DNA of 64,000 nt from Metaphire vulgaris (lineage: Eukaryota; Annelida; Clitellata; Crassiclitellata; Megascolecidae), in NCBI GenBank assembly GCA_018105865.1, contig CM030835.1, positions 2,280,816-2,344,815 on the forward strand, written 5' to 3'. The notes under the pieces are model-generated. The model saw nothing but the letters and a program-made list of their open reading frames with translations, did no database searches and was not told the DNA's origin. Shown here piece after piece: positions 38,582 to 51,280 of this stretch. The position numbers and the translations under genes are program-made. Numbering within the stretch: position 1 is the stretch's first letter; each line of letters opens with the position of its first letter.

Positions 38582-38821
38582 GTCAAAATTATTCTCTGCA
38601 AATGGAGCGTGCAGGCGCGTAAGTTATTGCCGAATAAAGCAGTGAAACCTCTCTGGATCACGCAACGCCTGCTGGAATTCTCTTCCGCAGACGGAAATAT
38701 AATCATGCTGTATGCGGATCATGATGCCGTAGTTTTAAAAAGCGAACGGAAAGCGTGGACACAGGGCAGAATGTTCCGCAGACTAGAACGAAACAAATTA
38801 CGCAGAAGGAGAAAGAAGAGC
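38582..38821 (+). CDS. Candidate exon: possible FERM F1 (ubiquitin-like) lobe
   Basis: An acceptor-like site, tacctttacag|GTCAAA, opens an 80-codon frame in phase 0 reading 'VKIILCKWSVQARKLLPNKA', 'VKPLWITQRLLEF', 'GNIIMLYADHDAVV' and 'LKSERKAW', then a basic tail. The strand-strand-helix order and spacing resemble the F1 lobe of FERM domains, which is otherwise missing before the F2/F3 exons. The best phase-0 donor (AAGAGC|gtgcga) is weak. Position (between exon 7 and F2) and phase both fit. It could be a chance ORF. Confidence 0.45.
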
Positions 38822-39083
38822 GTGCGAAATCTGAATGTTCATAAAATTATCCAGTAGAACTATATATTTGCCTAAAAATTCAGACAGTAATTTGAAAAGA
38901 AACCGACGTCAAAAGAGAATTTAAGTCGTATGTGGGCGTACTGTACAGTGTACGTACATGCTGCATATAGAGGGCTGGCCAATAAAAGCGGTAGCACCCT
39001 GTTTCATTGCAAATATTTTCACAACCCAATTATTAAAATGCATGAAATTTCGTTGACCGCTGCAATTTTACATCCTCTATATG

Positions 39084-39294
39084 CAGTGGCGTAACTAGGG
39101 CGCGGGGGTGGGTACTTTGGTGACAGCCCCCCGGACCCCGGGCGGGGGGGCGGCCCGAAGAGGGGTCTAAGCTAGGGTTATGTTAGGGTTAAAAAGGTGG
39201 AGACGATAAGGTTTTTTTGCTCGTCAGCTCGAAACTCTGGGGCCCCCATGTCAAAGATGCCCCCCGGGCCCCCAAAAGTCACGCTACGCAACTG
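39084..39294. mobile_element. hAT-like element, exact 8-bp duplication
   Basis: It starts CAGTGGCGTAACTAGGG and ends ACGCTACGCAACTG, flanked on both sides by TCTATATG. A variant core 'AAGGTTTTTTTGCTCGTCAG' is inside. Confidence 0.85.
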
Positions 39295-39536
39295 TCTATA
39301 TGGAACCGTTAAAGTTTTTCTTTCAAATTTTTAAGTGCAGCGGCGCCACCTGGCGAATAACCAGGTTAGAGGTATGACGCGTTCATGAAAAATATAAGTT
39401 GCCTGCTAAAATATATGGAAAATATATCGTGCAAAAGTGACAAATGCCAATCTATCATGCAATTTCACATGGACTTTGGTGCGTGACTGTGGCTTCTTCT
39501 AGGCTGCATATTAATTTCCGAAAAAACTGTGATAGG

Positions 39537-39540
<4 letters not shown>

Positions 39541-39589
<49 letters not shown>
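39541..39589. repeat. (TA)n microsatellite
   Basis: About 48 bases of TA immediately before a candidate splice acceptor. Confidence 0.9.
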
Positions 39590-39592
<3 letters not shown>

Positions 39593-39600
39593 GTTTCCAG

Positions 39601-39888
39601 TTCGGACAGAACGTGAACAAGAACTGTCTAGCTGTCTCTCCTATGGACATTCTTCGACAGACTTTAAAAATTCGTGCTGCTCCACATCTTGTTCGGAAAT
39701 TCTGTCAGAAGTTGTCGCAAATTCTAAAATTCTCTCGAGGCAAACAGTTTATCGGGAAACGAGACATCACCTTTAGAAATTTTACTCATGATATTTCTCT
39801 TAAATCTTCTTTTCAGGAAGCAATGATAACGCGAACACAGTCAGAAGTCTCCAATGACGTTGATAGTCTTAATTCAGAATACAGAAAG
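39601..39888 (+). CDS. Candidate cassette exon, unknown domain
   Basis: tgtcgtttccag|TTCGGA and ACAGAAAG|gtcagt bound exactly 96 open codons in phase 0/0, compatible with the phase-0 exons on either side. The product includes 'VSPMDILRQTLKIRAAPHLV' and 'FTHDISLKSSFQEAMITRTQ', a helical, basic sequence I do not recognise. Codon use is AT-rich, unlike the GC-rich exons upstream. Without transcripts it may be a chance ORF in an intron. Confidence 0.3.
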
Positions 39889-40658
39889 GTCAGTAGATGC
39901 ATGTACAGTGCTGTTCAAAAATATTAGTTATATATGCAAAATATTTAGACCCTTTTCGTGCTTGTCAACCTATATTTCGGTAAAAGTGTAGTAAAATTAG
40001 GGGAAAAATTCTCTTTTATCAGCCTTTTTCTGCAAAGTTTATTGACTTTTCCCCTTATCTTTCAATCTTTTCATCCTCCCACCAACTTCCTATGAATTCA
40101 TTTCACCCCCAACCAAGAAATCCTGGAACCGCCACTGTAGATAATAAAAGCGGCGGAAGACCTTCAAACATCAACAGTCAAATCGCTTGAGCCAGATATA
40201 GGACCGAGAATTCCGCTAAAAGGCAGCCTTCGATATTTCTATTATTTAAAAAAAAGCGGTGGGAGTCGGACCACTGGCGGCCCCGAGTGGGGACTAAATT
40301 CTCCAGTGCCCCGTCAAACGGAACACTGCCTCAACGATCGTTCTTAGCGGAGAACTGGTCGCCTTTGTAGGCCTGTACTGTAGAACCGATTGAGACCGAC
40401 GACGTCCAACTGGTTCATCTTGAACGATCGATCGAAAAACAAACCGACCAGCTACTACTGTTGAGTCGTTAAATGGAAATCTTCTGTAAACAGCGGACGT
40501 GCGTGAATACACTGTATCCCCAATGCATTACCAGTTCTATTTACGCTGCGCTGACTGATAATAGTAATCGTGTCAATGTGTGCCATTTCAAGGAGCCCCC
40601 AAGTCCCATGTGCTCCTCTTTCGAGACTCTTGACTCACTCGAAGCAACATCGATATTC

Positions 40659-40754
<96 letters not shown>

Positions 40755-40779
40755 CATCATCATCATCATCATCATCATT

Positions 40780-40823
<44 letters not shown>

Positions 40824-40833
40824 TATTATTATT
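40659..40833. repeat. (ATT)n-(ATC)n compound array
   Basis: About 95 bases of ATT pass into ATC and back to ATT. Open frames are homopolymers. Confidence 0.9.
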
Positions 40834-40937
40834 ACATGCTTGTTAACACACGTAAAGTCATTTCTAGTGGTGAAAACTTTGCAAAGGTCGATAAGGTCAG
40901 ATTCGGACCCGCTACCCTCCAGATGAGTGACAAGAAT

Positions 40938-40983
<46 letters not shown>

Positions 40984-41169
40984 AATTTGCACTCCTTGCA
41001 TGACACCGGCGAATGCAATCGATCGCTCATCGAAAGATGACACAATTGCCGAGTGATCTGAGACGACCATGCATGACTTCGACAACATCAGAAACGACTT
41101 AAATGCGCAGCTAAAATTGCATCTCATTCGAGACGCACAACCGCATGTGGCTGCCAAGGCGACGATCGC

Positions 41170-41224
<55 letters not shown>

Positions 41225-43500
41225 GGGCTCTCGACGGCAGTGTCTCCTCCCCCCCCCCGTCTCTCGGTCGGGGTCACGATCGTTACTCTAAGTGCGTCTA
41301 TGGCGTCTCAGAAAAAGACCAGAAAAACGACCGGCGGGCGGCAGAGTGAGTGAGTTTATTCATAGAAATTGAACGCCGGGAAGAGATCGATTTTTATTCT
41401 CTGCTCAAACGAAAATGGACGCTGCAGAGAAATCGTTGACTTTCGAAGCCCCAGAGTTTCTCGCTTTGTTGATGTCACGACGGCGATTTTTTTAAAATTT
41501 CCCTTTATTTAATAGACATAAAAACAAGTTTTATAATAATTATTCGCTGTGTGAGAGAAGCCAATATTGAAGGCCTGTTGAATAGAGGGTATATAGGCCC
41601 TAGATATGTAAAGATCTAATCGATTTGAAGAAATTCTCCGACAAAATCTACATTTTCCTCTTGTTCCTTCTTCACTGCTTTAAATTTTGCAAGAATAATC
41701 AATATTATCCTTCTCAATTTCGATCTACAGGGTTCCAAATAGAGCACTCCCACTGTCTCCCAGCCATTTCATACTACACACTAACGCCATTGACTGTACG
41801 AGAACGAGGGATATCAACTAAATGAAAGTCCTGGCGAATATCTTGCGGAATGACTAGTAGGGCGATCGAGGAAAGAGCCGCGTATTAAGATATCTGAATC
41901 ATTATGGGCCTACAACAGGTTTAACTAGAAGGCTCCGAGTGAGCCCCACAGTGAAAGCATCGCGAAACCATCTCAACGGTCCAATTCATTTGAAATTTGC
42001 CATAAATATATTAGCAACAAACGGCCTAATCGCTTGTCTTATCACTCTTATGGTCGGTCATTGGTGTAGCCGCGGGGGCACGGGAGTCCGCCCTCCCCCT
42101 CCCCCCATTTCGGAGCGGGACAGGTAGTGAGATTCGTCCAAAAACGGTGGATAGTATTGCAGTATTAATAAAGATATTTAGTGTTGTGTGACGTCACATT
42201 TCTTAAAACCCCCTACCCCCGTCGTCACACATCGTCACAAATGTTTGAACACCCTCACTCCTAAGCGCGTGACGTCCTTTATGGACGGCCCCCAAGACAC
42301 TGTCTAATTTCTTTGCGCAGTGACAGTACCATCGCCGATGAGGTTCATCCGATGCGTGGTCATTTGCTAGTTGAAAACTATAAACTATTCTATGTCTTTG
42401 TTAACAAATGCCAGAAACAAAATAATGATAAGAAAAAGTAAATAAGTAAGAATTGCATTGTACATTGCAATGCTAGTGCTCAAATAATGGCATACAAAAT
42501 GTTTAGCACTTGACAACTTGGGGTGCAATTGCACCCATTGCACCCCCTGGCTACGCCCATGTGCATATTTGCAGGACACAATGCAGGCATGGCTTAAGAT
42601 TTGGATCGACATTGTTCGATTAATTATGGTAGGCCTATCTTGATATTTTCAGTTTTTCAGCTCTAGGCCTACACATGGAAAAGATCTGGCCTTAGAGAAA
42701 ACTTTCCAAATTCATGTGCAATTTTCATATATAGAAAAGCGGGTGATACGCAAAGTTCGCAAACAGCTTCACGGATCATATAGCGCATCATGAAGGCATT
42801 GGTAGCGTACAGGCCTAATGCCGTAATTTCAGACTGAGTGGAGATGCGTGAAGCCTAAAATTGGAATTTATTCGTTTGGCGTCGTTGGGTATTTTTAATA
42901 TTTTTGGGACAAATCTCTAATCCCGCGCAGGCCAAGACATTCTGATCAGTCCAGGCGGAATGCAATGTTACTACCCGGAAAAACCGTAGAGACCTATAGA
43001 GTAGGCCTAATTGAAAACGACAACATATTGATTTCGCCCTCGGAAAAATCGGAGGCCGTATTGTTTGTTTCGGCGAAGCAGCGATAACTGTCCGTGTTAC
43101 AAACAAGCAATTCGATCGTTTAGCCTCTGCTAGACGAAATGGGATTCTGTAATGGGGTCTTAAGGTTCGCATTGTTTTGGCAATCGAACTAATGTTGTCG
43201 ATTAAAGCGTAAAATCGGCAAGACGACTTATACTGCTTGGGGCCACCGTAGGCCTACAAAGCGCGGCAGTAGGCCCCTATAGCCTAATAACGCCAACACT
43301 GACATAAGCCCATCGGTCGACATAATTTCTAACTAAAATTGTGCCCTTTGGGTGTTCGAGACTTTGCATCGGTAGGTCAAATCCTCTGGGATGCATTCGA
43401 CCCCAGACGGCCCAGAGTACGTAAACTGTGACGCTGCGTAATTACTTACGTTACACCTTGGATTCTGCGTGAAGCATAAGCACCAGGTCTACCTTGTAGA

Positions 43501-43688
43501 CAGAGGCGTAGCGACGGTGGGGGCTGGGGGCTGGGTGGGTAAATCGGTAGGCTATATATAGGCTATACCCCACAAAAATCAGGCTACCTTAACAATTTTA
43601 ATGTGTTTTTAAAGATTTTTAAGTTTTTAAAGATTTATCCTCCCAAATTACATTATACCCCCAAAGCAAATTCCTGGCTACGCCCCTG
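43501..43688. mobile_element. hAT-like MITE, exact 8-bp duplication
   Basis: It starts CAGAGGCGTAGCGACGG and ends CTGGCTACGCCCCTG, flanked on both sides by CTTGTAGA. It belongs to the CAGGGGCGTAGC family (copies at 7.5, 8.4, 11.9 and 18.3 kb). Confidence 0.9.
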
Positions 43689-44130
43689 CTTGTAGAAACA
43701 TTTTTCTTCTTCTATGTGCCCTACAGGTTGACTGCGTTGGCGATCATGGACCTCAGCCTTAGTCTTGTTAAAATAGCATAAACAATATGAAATAGATTTT
43801 GTCTAGGCCTAAATGTATCTGGACATTGTAGGCCTAAGTTTATGGGGTTATCTTCTAATTTTTTTAAAATTTTAATTATTTCATTTCATTTTCTTGTTTT
43901 ATTAGGCCTATATATTATTTTTTGATTTCTTACTATTATTAATTTCATTCCTTTAGCATTTTGGAAAATAACTCGAGAAACGTAATAGGCCTAAATGTAG
44001 ACCTAATTGCACTTTAAACCGTAAAAATTAAGTACTGTATGTGTGCAGAGGGTGCGGCTGCACCCTTTGGAAGATGAGGCTGTTTTTTGCCTGTGAGGAT
44101 TTTTGAAAAGAAGATAAAGGATAGGCCTAA

Positions 44131-44281
44131 AGGAAGGGTGATGACCTTTTTTGCTTGTCACAGGGCTTTAAAAGTAGGCCTAAGCTAAGAAAGGGTGATG
44201 ACCTTTTTTGCTTGTCAGGGCTCTAAAAGTAGGCCTAAGCTAAGGAAGGGTGATGACGTTTTTTTTGCTTGTCAGGACTTT
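44131..44281. repeat. Tandem repeat, ~55-base unit, about 2.7 copies
   Basis: The unit carries AGGGTGATGACC, TTTTTTGCTTGTCA, 'AAAAGTAGGCCTAAGCTAA'. Copies start at about 44131, 44187 and 44242. The unit includes the core motif found inside the hAT-like elements. Confidence 0.85.
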
Positions 44282-45090
44282 TAACTTTTAAAAACTTCAC
44301 CCCTGCTAAAAATTCGTTCCGGCGTGCCTGCCTGCACTGCCATGCAATAGGCTTAATTATACAGATGCAAATCGACCAGTGTGCGTTCATCGCTTTGGCT
44401 TTTCAGTAGAATTAGTCACGACTCGAGAACATAGGCCCCTACAGCCAACAGCAGTCACAGAGTAGGCCTACAGGTCTACAAGCGCATGTAGACTTTTACC
44501 ATATCTCGACGTAACCGATGTCTGACCTCTTTGACCGGCAAATTTAGGGACACTAACACTCTGCACTGAGTTGATTAAAAGGTACCACCCAATGTAGGCT
44601 GGTACGTGAGATAATGCGGAAGCACCGACGCGAACGGGTTTGAAAGGCATTTGACTTTCATATTGATCATGACAAAACTGCTTTGGACCGAAGTGACTGC
44701 GAGCTGCCAGGTTTCCCAGATTAAGTTCTGAATCTTTTGCATCGCAGAAATGACCGAACTCACGTGATTCGAACTTAATTAATGCGAAATTTTCCAAATC
44801 TTTCATCTAAGTTTTATAAATATTTCCTACGGCTAACGGTCCCAGTTCTACTGGCAATGCAAAGGAGCAATTAGTTTTGGATTCGAAGGCAGGGCTCGCT
44901 GCGAACGTTCTCTTTTAATATCGAAGCTTGCGGCAGATTTGTTCAGTGTTCGAAAAGCCTGTCTGCATCCTGTTGTCTGCGGTGACGATTGTCCTGTTGC
45001 AATGTGTTCTTAGTGGACCGTTCGTCGTGGTTCGTTTATCACTCTCGGCGATAGACTCAGTGTTCGTCGGTGGACTGAACGTCTTTTTTT

Positions 45091-45097
45091 TATAAAA
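45091..45097 (+). promoter_or_regulatory. TATA-like box of putative internal promoter
   Basis: TATAAAA follows a T run and lies 91 bases before ATG 45188. The expected start site is about 45120, giving a 5' UTR of roughly 65 bases. Support comes from the downstream first-exon candidate and the nearby CpG boundary. Confidence 0.4.
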
Positions 45098-45187
45098 CGT
45101 GCTGTGATTGTAAATTTGTAAACACTGGATCGGATCGGCGCAAAGATTTAATAATAATTAATCTGAAGATATGTGGTGATCTTTGGC

Positions 45188-45226
45188 ATGGCATCGGGCG
45201 AATCGCCGGAGACGATCGCTGGTTGC
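45188..45226 (+). CDS. Candidate alternative first exon (short isoform start)
   Basis: ATG in good context (GGCATGG) begins 13 codons, 'MASGESPETIAGC', ending at a consensus donor TGGTTGC|gtaagt in phase 0. Joined to the phase-0 FERM F2 exon at 51537 it keeps the frame open, giving a protein that lacks the ankyrin/armadillo part but keeps FERM F2-F3, RasGEF and PLC. It lies at the edge of the CpG-poor domain. The exon is short, so phase and start context could still be coincidence. Confidence 0.5.
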
Positions 45227-45604
45227 GTAAGTGTTTACCGTTACCATCGATACCGATGTTTCACATATAGGCTAATTAATGTTCGTTGTTTTAATTTTTA
45301 ATCCGTTATTTGTTTTATAATAATCTTTATTTCGTGACAAGCACAGCATCAAATAAAATCAAAAAAATACAATAATAAACTAATAATAAACTAATAAAAC
45401 ACACACTTTAAGTAAAAACTTGTTTTGCCCTTCTGCGTTTTCCGGCCAGCCATCAAATGCACAGAAAACAACAACAGCAGCTGGGAGAGCAAGGCTTATT
45501 TGGAGATTCATTACTTTTTCATTTGTACGATGTACGATATTGCTATGTTGATGTTTTAAGTGCTCGACTAGTTTATTTTTCTTTGAAAATAGCGTCGTTG
45601 TCGT

Positions 45605-45607
<3 letters not shown>

Positions 45608-45666
<59 letters not shown>

Positions 45667-45690
45667 CATCATCATCATCATCATCATAAT
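45608..45690. repeat. (AAT)n-(ATC)n microsatellite
   Basis: An AAT run of about 58 bases followed by ATC steps; homopolymer frames only. Confidence 0.9.
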
Positions 45691-47918
45691 CATAATCATA
45701 ATCATAATAATCACCATCATCATCATTGGTTGCGCATAGCCAGATGGGGATTGCAGCATCGCATTCCAACCATATCCTTGCAAGATGGCTTGTTTCCGGA
45801 GGGTGGCAAGAGGGATGCCAGTTGCCTGAGTCATGTCTGACGTGATCTGTCCATCTTTTTGGAGTTCGACCACAAGGACTCCTCCATGTAGAGTGGGGGA
45901 GGGGGCGGGGGTCGGCCTAATGATAGGGCTACGTGGCAGTGACAATATCCAACTCAAAGCAAGTGGGAATTGACAAAGGAGCATTGCTCCAGTGCCTTAT
46001 CTTAGAAATTGTAAATTGATGACTAGACATTTTTAAAGAATGTTGACCAGTATGCCTATTATTAGCAGCCAACACTGTTGGACATTTCTCATGGACAGCA
46101 ACTCGGTGTAATTAATTTAGCTCATTCAGTTGTGTTGCTTTGATTTCTCGCTTCTGAGTTTCATCCACTAGCAGATTTGATGCAAAAGTTTTTGGGCCTT
46201 GGTCAGTTGACTAATAACTTTAGAACACATTTGTTTCAGAAACATAAGTAAGTAAAATCTTTTGAATTTCTATAGCACTTTCAAATGCAAGCACTGCTTA
46301 TTCCTAAGCACTTAAATAGCTATATAAGTGGTAAGGGTAAATGATTTTTCCAGATGTCACTCAGAATGGGAGTGGGGAAGCAGCAAGGCAGACTATGAAG
46401 GAAACAGAAAGAGATGTGATTTAGCTCTTTAATTGATAGTACTAATGATTTATTGCTGGACAAAATTGTCCTGAAAACTTAGGGTAATTTAGTAAGATAG
46501 CAAGGTATAGCAGGCCAATACATTTTAAAAGCTGTAGAGACTAAAGAAAGTTAAGTTGTACTTTGGCTTGTGCAGCAACTCATAGCTCAGAGCAGAGGTC
46601 ACTGATGCAGAGGTCACTGATGCTGACAAGTGTCTGTCATTTAGTTTGTTTCCTAGAGGTTCATAAATGCCATTACCTGAATAAAATTTTCTTAAAGCGA
46701 TTTCTCTTTCGTCACAATCAAGTATCCTTGTTAAAGAAAACAAGTTAAAACGAGGAACAAGATAAATGTCTGTTAGAAATTTTCAGATTTCTTTCTGGAC
46801 TTTAGCATAACACATTAACATGCTGCCATTAAGATAGAATAAGTGCTAATGTTAACAAGTGAATAATGTTTTCCTATTACTGTAATAGTCACTTTCTGAT
46901 GTCTTGCAAAATATGCCTAAGTTATTTGAGACTTCTGTACTCGACAAGATTAGCTGATTTGTTGTTAAATGTACCTGGAGCTAATACTGAAATTGGTTAG
47001 AGAGAGCATTTTCTCAAATTTTAATCCTTCATTCTCTGAATGCCAATGGACTGATTATGTTTGAATCAAAGCTGTGATTCATTATGAGTTTGCACTTGAT
47101 TCTGAGAACATAATTTATTTTTCTTGAAATATTTTTTGATGTTTAAAGTAGTTTAGCTTTTGACAGATAAAGGCTACGGTTGCAGTCCAGTATACTGAAA
47201 TGTTTCACTCTAAATGTGATAAAGATATCTCTTTGATACCAATCTTCTTGCAGGCCGGACTGACTGGATGGGGTATTAAATTCTGGGTTGTTGGTTAATT
47301 AGACTGATAAATTTATCTGCTTGAGGATGAAGTACATGTACACTGTAGTCCGGGTTGCTTATGGAAGGGTCATGAATTGGTATAATTATTGTGTAAGATC
47401 AGGATGGGGCGTGATGCTTATGTGTCTGTAGGAGAGTGTTTCTGTCTTCTGTTCAACCTTTCAAATAAATTGATTTAATTGATTCTGATGACTTTAAGTT
47501 CCAGTGCATCCGCTCACTTATGCTGAGGGCATTTAGTTAGGGTCTTTTCTGTATTACTGGCCTTTTGATGGCTTACAGACTGCCCTGATGACTTACTTGG
47601 TAGGGTGTCAGCTGTTTTGCTGGGATGAACTACCTTCCATGGTTCTAAACATGAAAGGTGCTTAAGATTTGTCTTATAGTCACTTGTCTGCTGGCATCCA
47701 TGAAGTGGTATTTAAAATGGTCTGACTAATCACATTAGGTAGAGGTTAAAGCATAAACCTGACCTCAAGCACATCACAATATCTCACTCTTGTCTAAATT
47801 AGACCACTTTGATAAATAAATACATGTATGATAATTCAGAGCCATGACCAGGAGGATGCATGTAACCGATGGGGTTATACAGAAAACAGAGTGTGAATTG
47901 CACATTCATACAAATTAC

Positions 47919-47920
<2 letters not shown>

Positions 47921-48007
<87 letters not shown>

Positions 48008-48045
48008 AGAAGTTTAGAGTGGTTCAGTAGGTTTGGTCCAGTTTA
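47921..48045. repeat. (AAT)n with dispersed flank
   Basis: An AAT run of about 85 bases followed by 'TTTAGAGTGGTTCAGTAGG', the inverse of the flank preceding the ATT run at 4.9 kb and the same as at 9.35 kb. Confidence 0.85.
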
Positions 48046-50100
48046 AGTTAAGAACCAGTGTGCTCCATTGTGCCTGTCTTTCAAACTATGGTTTTGTTCA
48101 TGTATTGTCATTCTTTGTCTGCTTGTCCTTGAGTCTACAAATAACAACACACTTTGCTCTACATCATGTTTTGACATGTCTCATTCCAGTACAAGATTCG
48201 CTGCTTCTGCAATATATGCAGATACTGTTTTTTTTCTCAGAAGTACTAATGGAAGAGCATTGAGTGGAGAGTTATTTAATTTATCCTGTAGAAACATGTA
48301 AAAATTTAGTCTCCTTTATCTTCAATTCAAATTCATTCTATGTTGCTGCCTGGTTCACTGACTCTCTGAGTTCAGATCGGTTCTAATGCAGTCTGACATG
48401 TGTGACAATGCTTATTCTTTAAGAAGTTGATTGATTGATTGATTGATTGGAGTCTGGAATTATTGCAGTCATTTAATTGCTATCCTAAAATGCAGAATGA
48501 CGTGAAGTCACATGTATGCTATACACATGCTGTGTATGCTCTTTTGTTCATCTTTGATTTTGAGTACTTTTTAGTCCTTTCTTGAATATAATACGTTCCA
48601 GGTAGATATTTTCACTGTTTTGTTGTGCTTTCCTCAATTTAAGAATTTGTGCTGACATCTACATGCATCGGGGTACAAGGTACAAGGTACAATGTACATG
48701 CTTCCATGCTATGTACTGTATTCTTCTGGACTTTGTATTTGGAAACTGATAGAATACTTCAATATAGTTTCATCACATCAACTTTTGGTTTACAGTTTAT
48801 GACGATGTGCACGAAACTTTACAATCAGTCGACCAATCATTCAATCATTAGCACAGTTACACTAAATATGTTGAACACATTTTGGAAGTGGAGTTCGATC
48901 AGATACATGCTCATACACACTCGTACACACACACATACTCATGCACACACACACATGTGTGATTCATGTGATGGTTTAATTTTGATCTGATTTCTTACGT
49001 CATCTTTAGTGTAATCGTTTTATCACAAAGCAGATTGCTATCAATTTTGTGAGCATTTCTTGGTGAAATCCATTGACTGTTATCCTGTGTTGTTCATGCA
49101 ATCTTTGCAAGTTTTGAATCCATCCTTTGTGCCATCAGTTCATTCTTTGCTTTTTCTGGATTTGAGAATTCTTTCATTGTTCCAAATATTACCTTTGTAC
49201 TTACTTACTCACCAGTACATGTTTTTTTTGTAGAGTGACTAACAGATAGTTAATTTTCATGTTATCAATCAAAAATAATGTCTTGCTTATCTTCTCATTC
49301 TGTTTTGAATAATATTTTCTGTTACCTGTACTCTCCTGAGTTATGCACATAAATGAAGGGACATTAATATGTCATAGCATTCATTCTTTGAAGTGTTAAC
49401 CCTAGTGTTATAAAATACCTGGCATTGCCATTAGCCATTATGGCCTTCGGATGACCTGCTTGTTATGTTGAACATACAGGTTACTGCACCGGAACAGTGG
49501 AATACCTGCATTGCTAAGCCTAGTCTTTGTTAGCAGTAAACAGAAGGCTACTTGCAAGCAAATTACTGAGGTCAGAGGTTGATTTTAGCTGGGGGGTGGG
49601 AGGGGAGGGATTATAGCCAATGTCTGAATAATTTTATTTGAATTCTGTTGTGCACCCTGTAGGTTTTTGTAGAGGTAGTACTTTCTCAGATTATCCTCCA
49701 TGTCATTGTGCATTTACCATCAGTGGATATCTGCCTGCCATTTGGCTGGGCAGTTGAAGCTGCTGTTGTTAAAAATGTAGGACTCCTTGTCTAAGAGCTG
49801 AGTCATGCACTCAGGTTTCATTTCATTCCTTTGCTATCAGCTCAGTAGTTTCACCAGGTCAGTCAGTGGTACACAGTTGATATTTGCTTTCCTTGCATTG
49901 TGGAATTTGGGATATCTTTGACCTTTCCTGTTGCACTGTTTCAAGGAAATGCTTAGCACAGAAATCACATATAATGTGTATCAATGGTTCACTATTAAAG
50001 ACCTATCTTATTTGCTGAATACTGCTGCTTTTGGTTCAGAATCCATTTGATGCATCAGTTTGCTTGTTTGTCTCCCTCTGGCTGTCAGATCTTTCCATTC

Positions 50101-50275
50101 ATTGAGTATTTTCAGATCCAGACTTAAGACACATCTCTTTCAATTAGCTTTTCCTCCATAGTCCGTCTCACTCTCTCCCTCTGACTGATCTCTGGAATGA
50201 CCTGGTCTTTTGTGGATGGATTTGAAGTACCATCAATTGATACCCTTAGGTATCAGAACTGGTGCTATAGAAGTG

Positions 50276-50372
<97 letters not shown>

Positions 50373-50397
50373 GGTATTATTATTATTGTTGTTGTTT

Positions 50398-50458
<61 letters not shown>
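50101..50458 (+). mobile_element. Retroposon 3' end with ATT/GTT tail
   Basis: Coding-like sequence ('RLKTHLFQLAFP' across 50117-50155) is followed by 'CTGACTGATCTCTGGAATGA' and 'GGTGCTATAGAAGTGCATTA', then ATT-GTT-ATT runs. It is the most complete of three copies. The LINE-type terminus suggests a non-LTR element whose tail seeds the microsatellite. Confidence 0.6.
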
Positions 50459-51280
50459 CTGTTTGAAGCAATATTTTAAGGTTTTGAGTTTTGACCCAAA
50501 TACTTATATTTAACTATCAGTCACTGGTTGCTTGAAGGTGAAGTCATTGGTCAGAGTCATGTCTGCCATGTGCTGTGATTTCCATCCTCTATATAAGGTA
50601 ACTGAAGTTATTGTACGCTTGACCTTACAAGTACAAGGATTTCTCCAAAATGGTTGCAGTGTTTGGCTTCATTTTTATATTTGCAAGCAACCCTAAAAGA
50701 CACAAGCAGGAAAATATCTAGAAGCAAGCGCTTGTGCTTGACTTCATCTTGGTAAAGAATTGTTAGTTGTAATTACCTTGTAGCCATTTTTAAAATGCCT
50801 TCTTAATGCAAGAATGAATGCAGTGACAGATTTTGTAGTTTTTAATCCAAAAAAATGTAATTGAAATTTAGACTGTACAAAATCTAGGCATTTCTTTTCA
50901 CAATAAATTATGTCTCACGCAATTCAAGAGGTACGTTTGAAGCTCGTATAGAAAATGTGTAATTTTTGTGCCTCCGCCAATGTTCAACTCTCCAAAATCA
51001 TTGGGGTCAGACTACTTACACCCCAAAATGTTAAACTTCCAGAGGGGAGATGCTGAAAAGCAATATTTTTTAGTCTTACCAGAGTGTTCCTCAACACCGG
51101 GAATTGCCTCCTCCATCTCCATGGCAACATGTACTTTGGTGTCAATTCAGTGCCTCAGATTTCTAACACTGCATGCTGGGTTGCCTCAAATTCTGTATTC
51201 TTAGTGTCGATACTTGCAAAGAGATGTTTTGTATTGATTTTCTGCTTGAGTGAGCATCTGCTAAGGTATTACACAGTATG

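Noticed and set aside
39906..40137. Possible full hAT-like element ending GGAACCGCCACTG
   Set aside because: The right part clearly matches the 14495 family, but the left end (CAGTGCTGTTC) does not pair with it and the flanks do not match. Probably a truncated copy.
40870..40935. Possible tRNA-like segment (AGATTCGGACCCGCTACC)
   Set aside because: There is no A box at a suitable distance and no cloverleaf.
42059..42561. Possible hAT-like element (GTGTAGCCGCGGG to CTGGCTACGCCCATG)
   Set aside because: The ends are too diverged and no target duplication was found. It may be two unrelated fragments.
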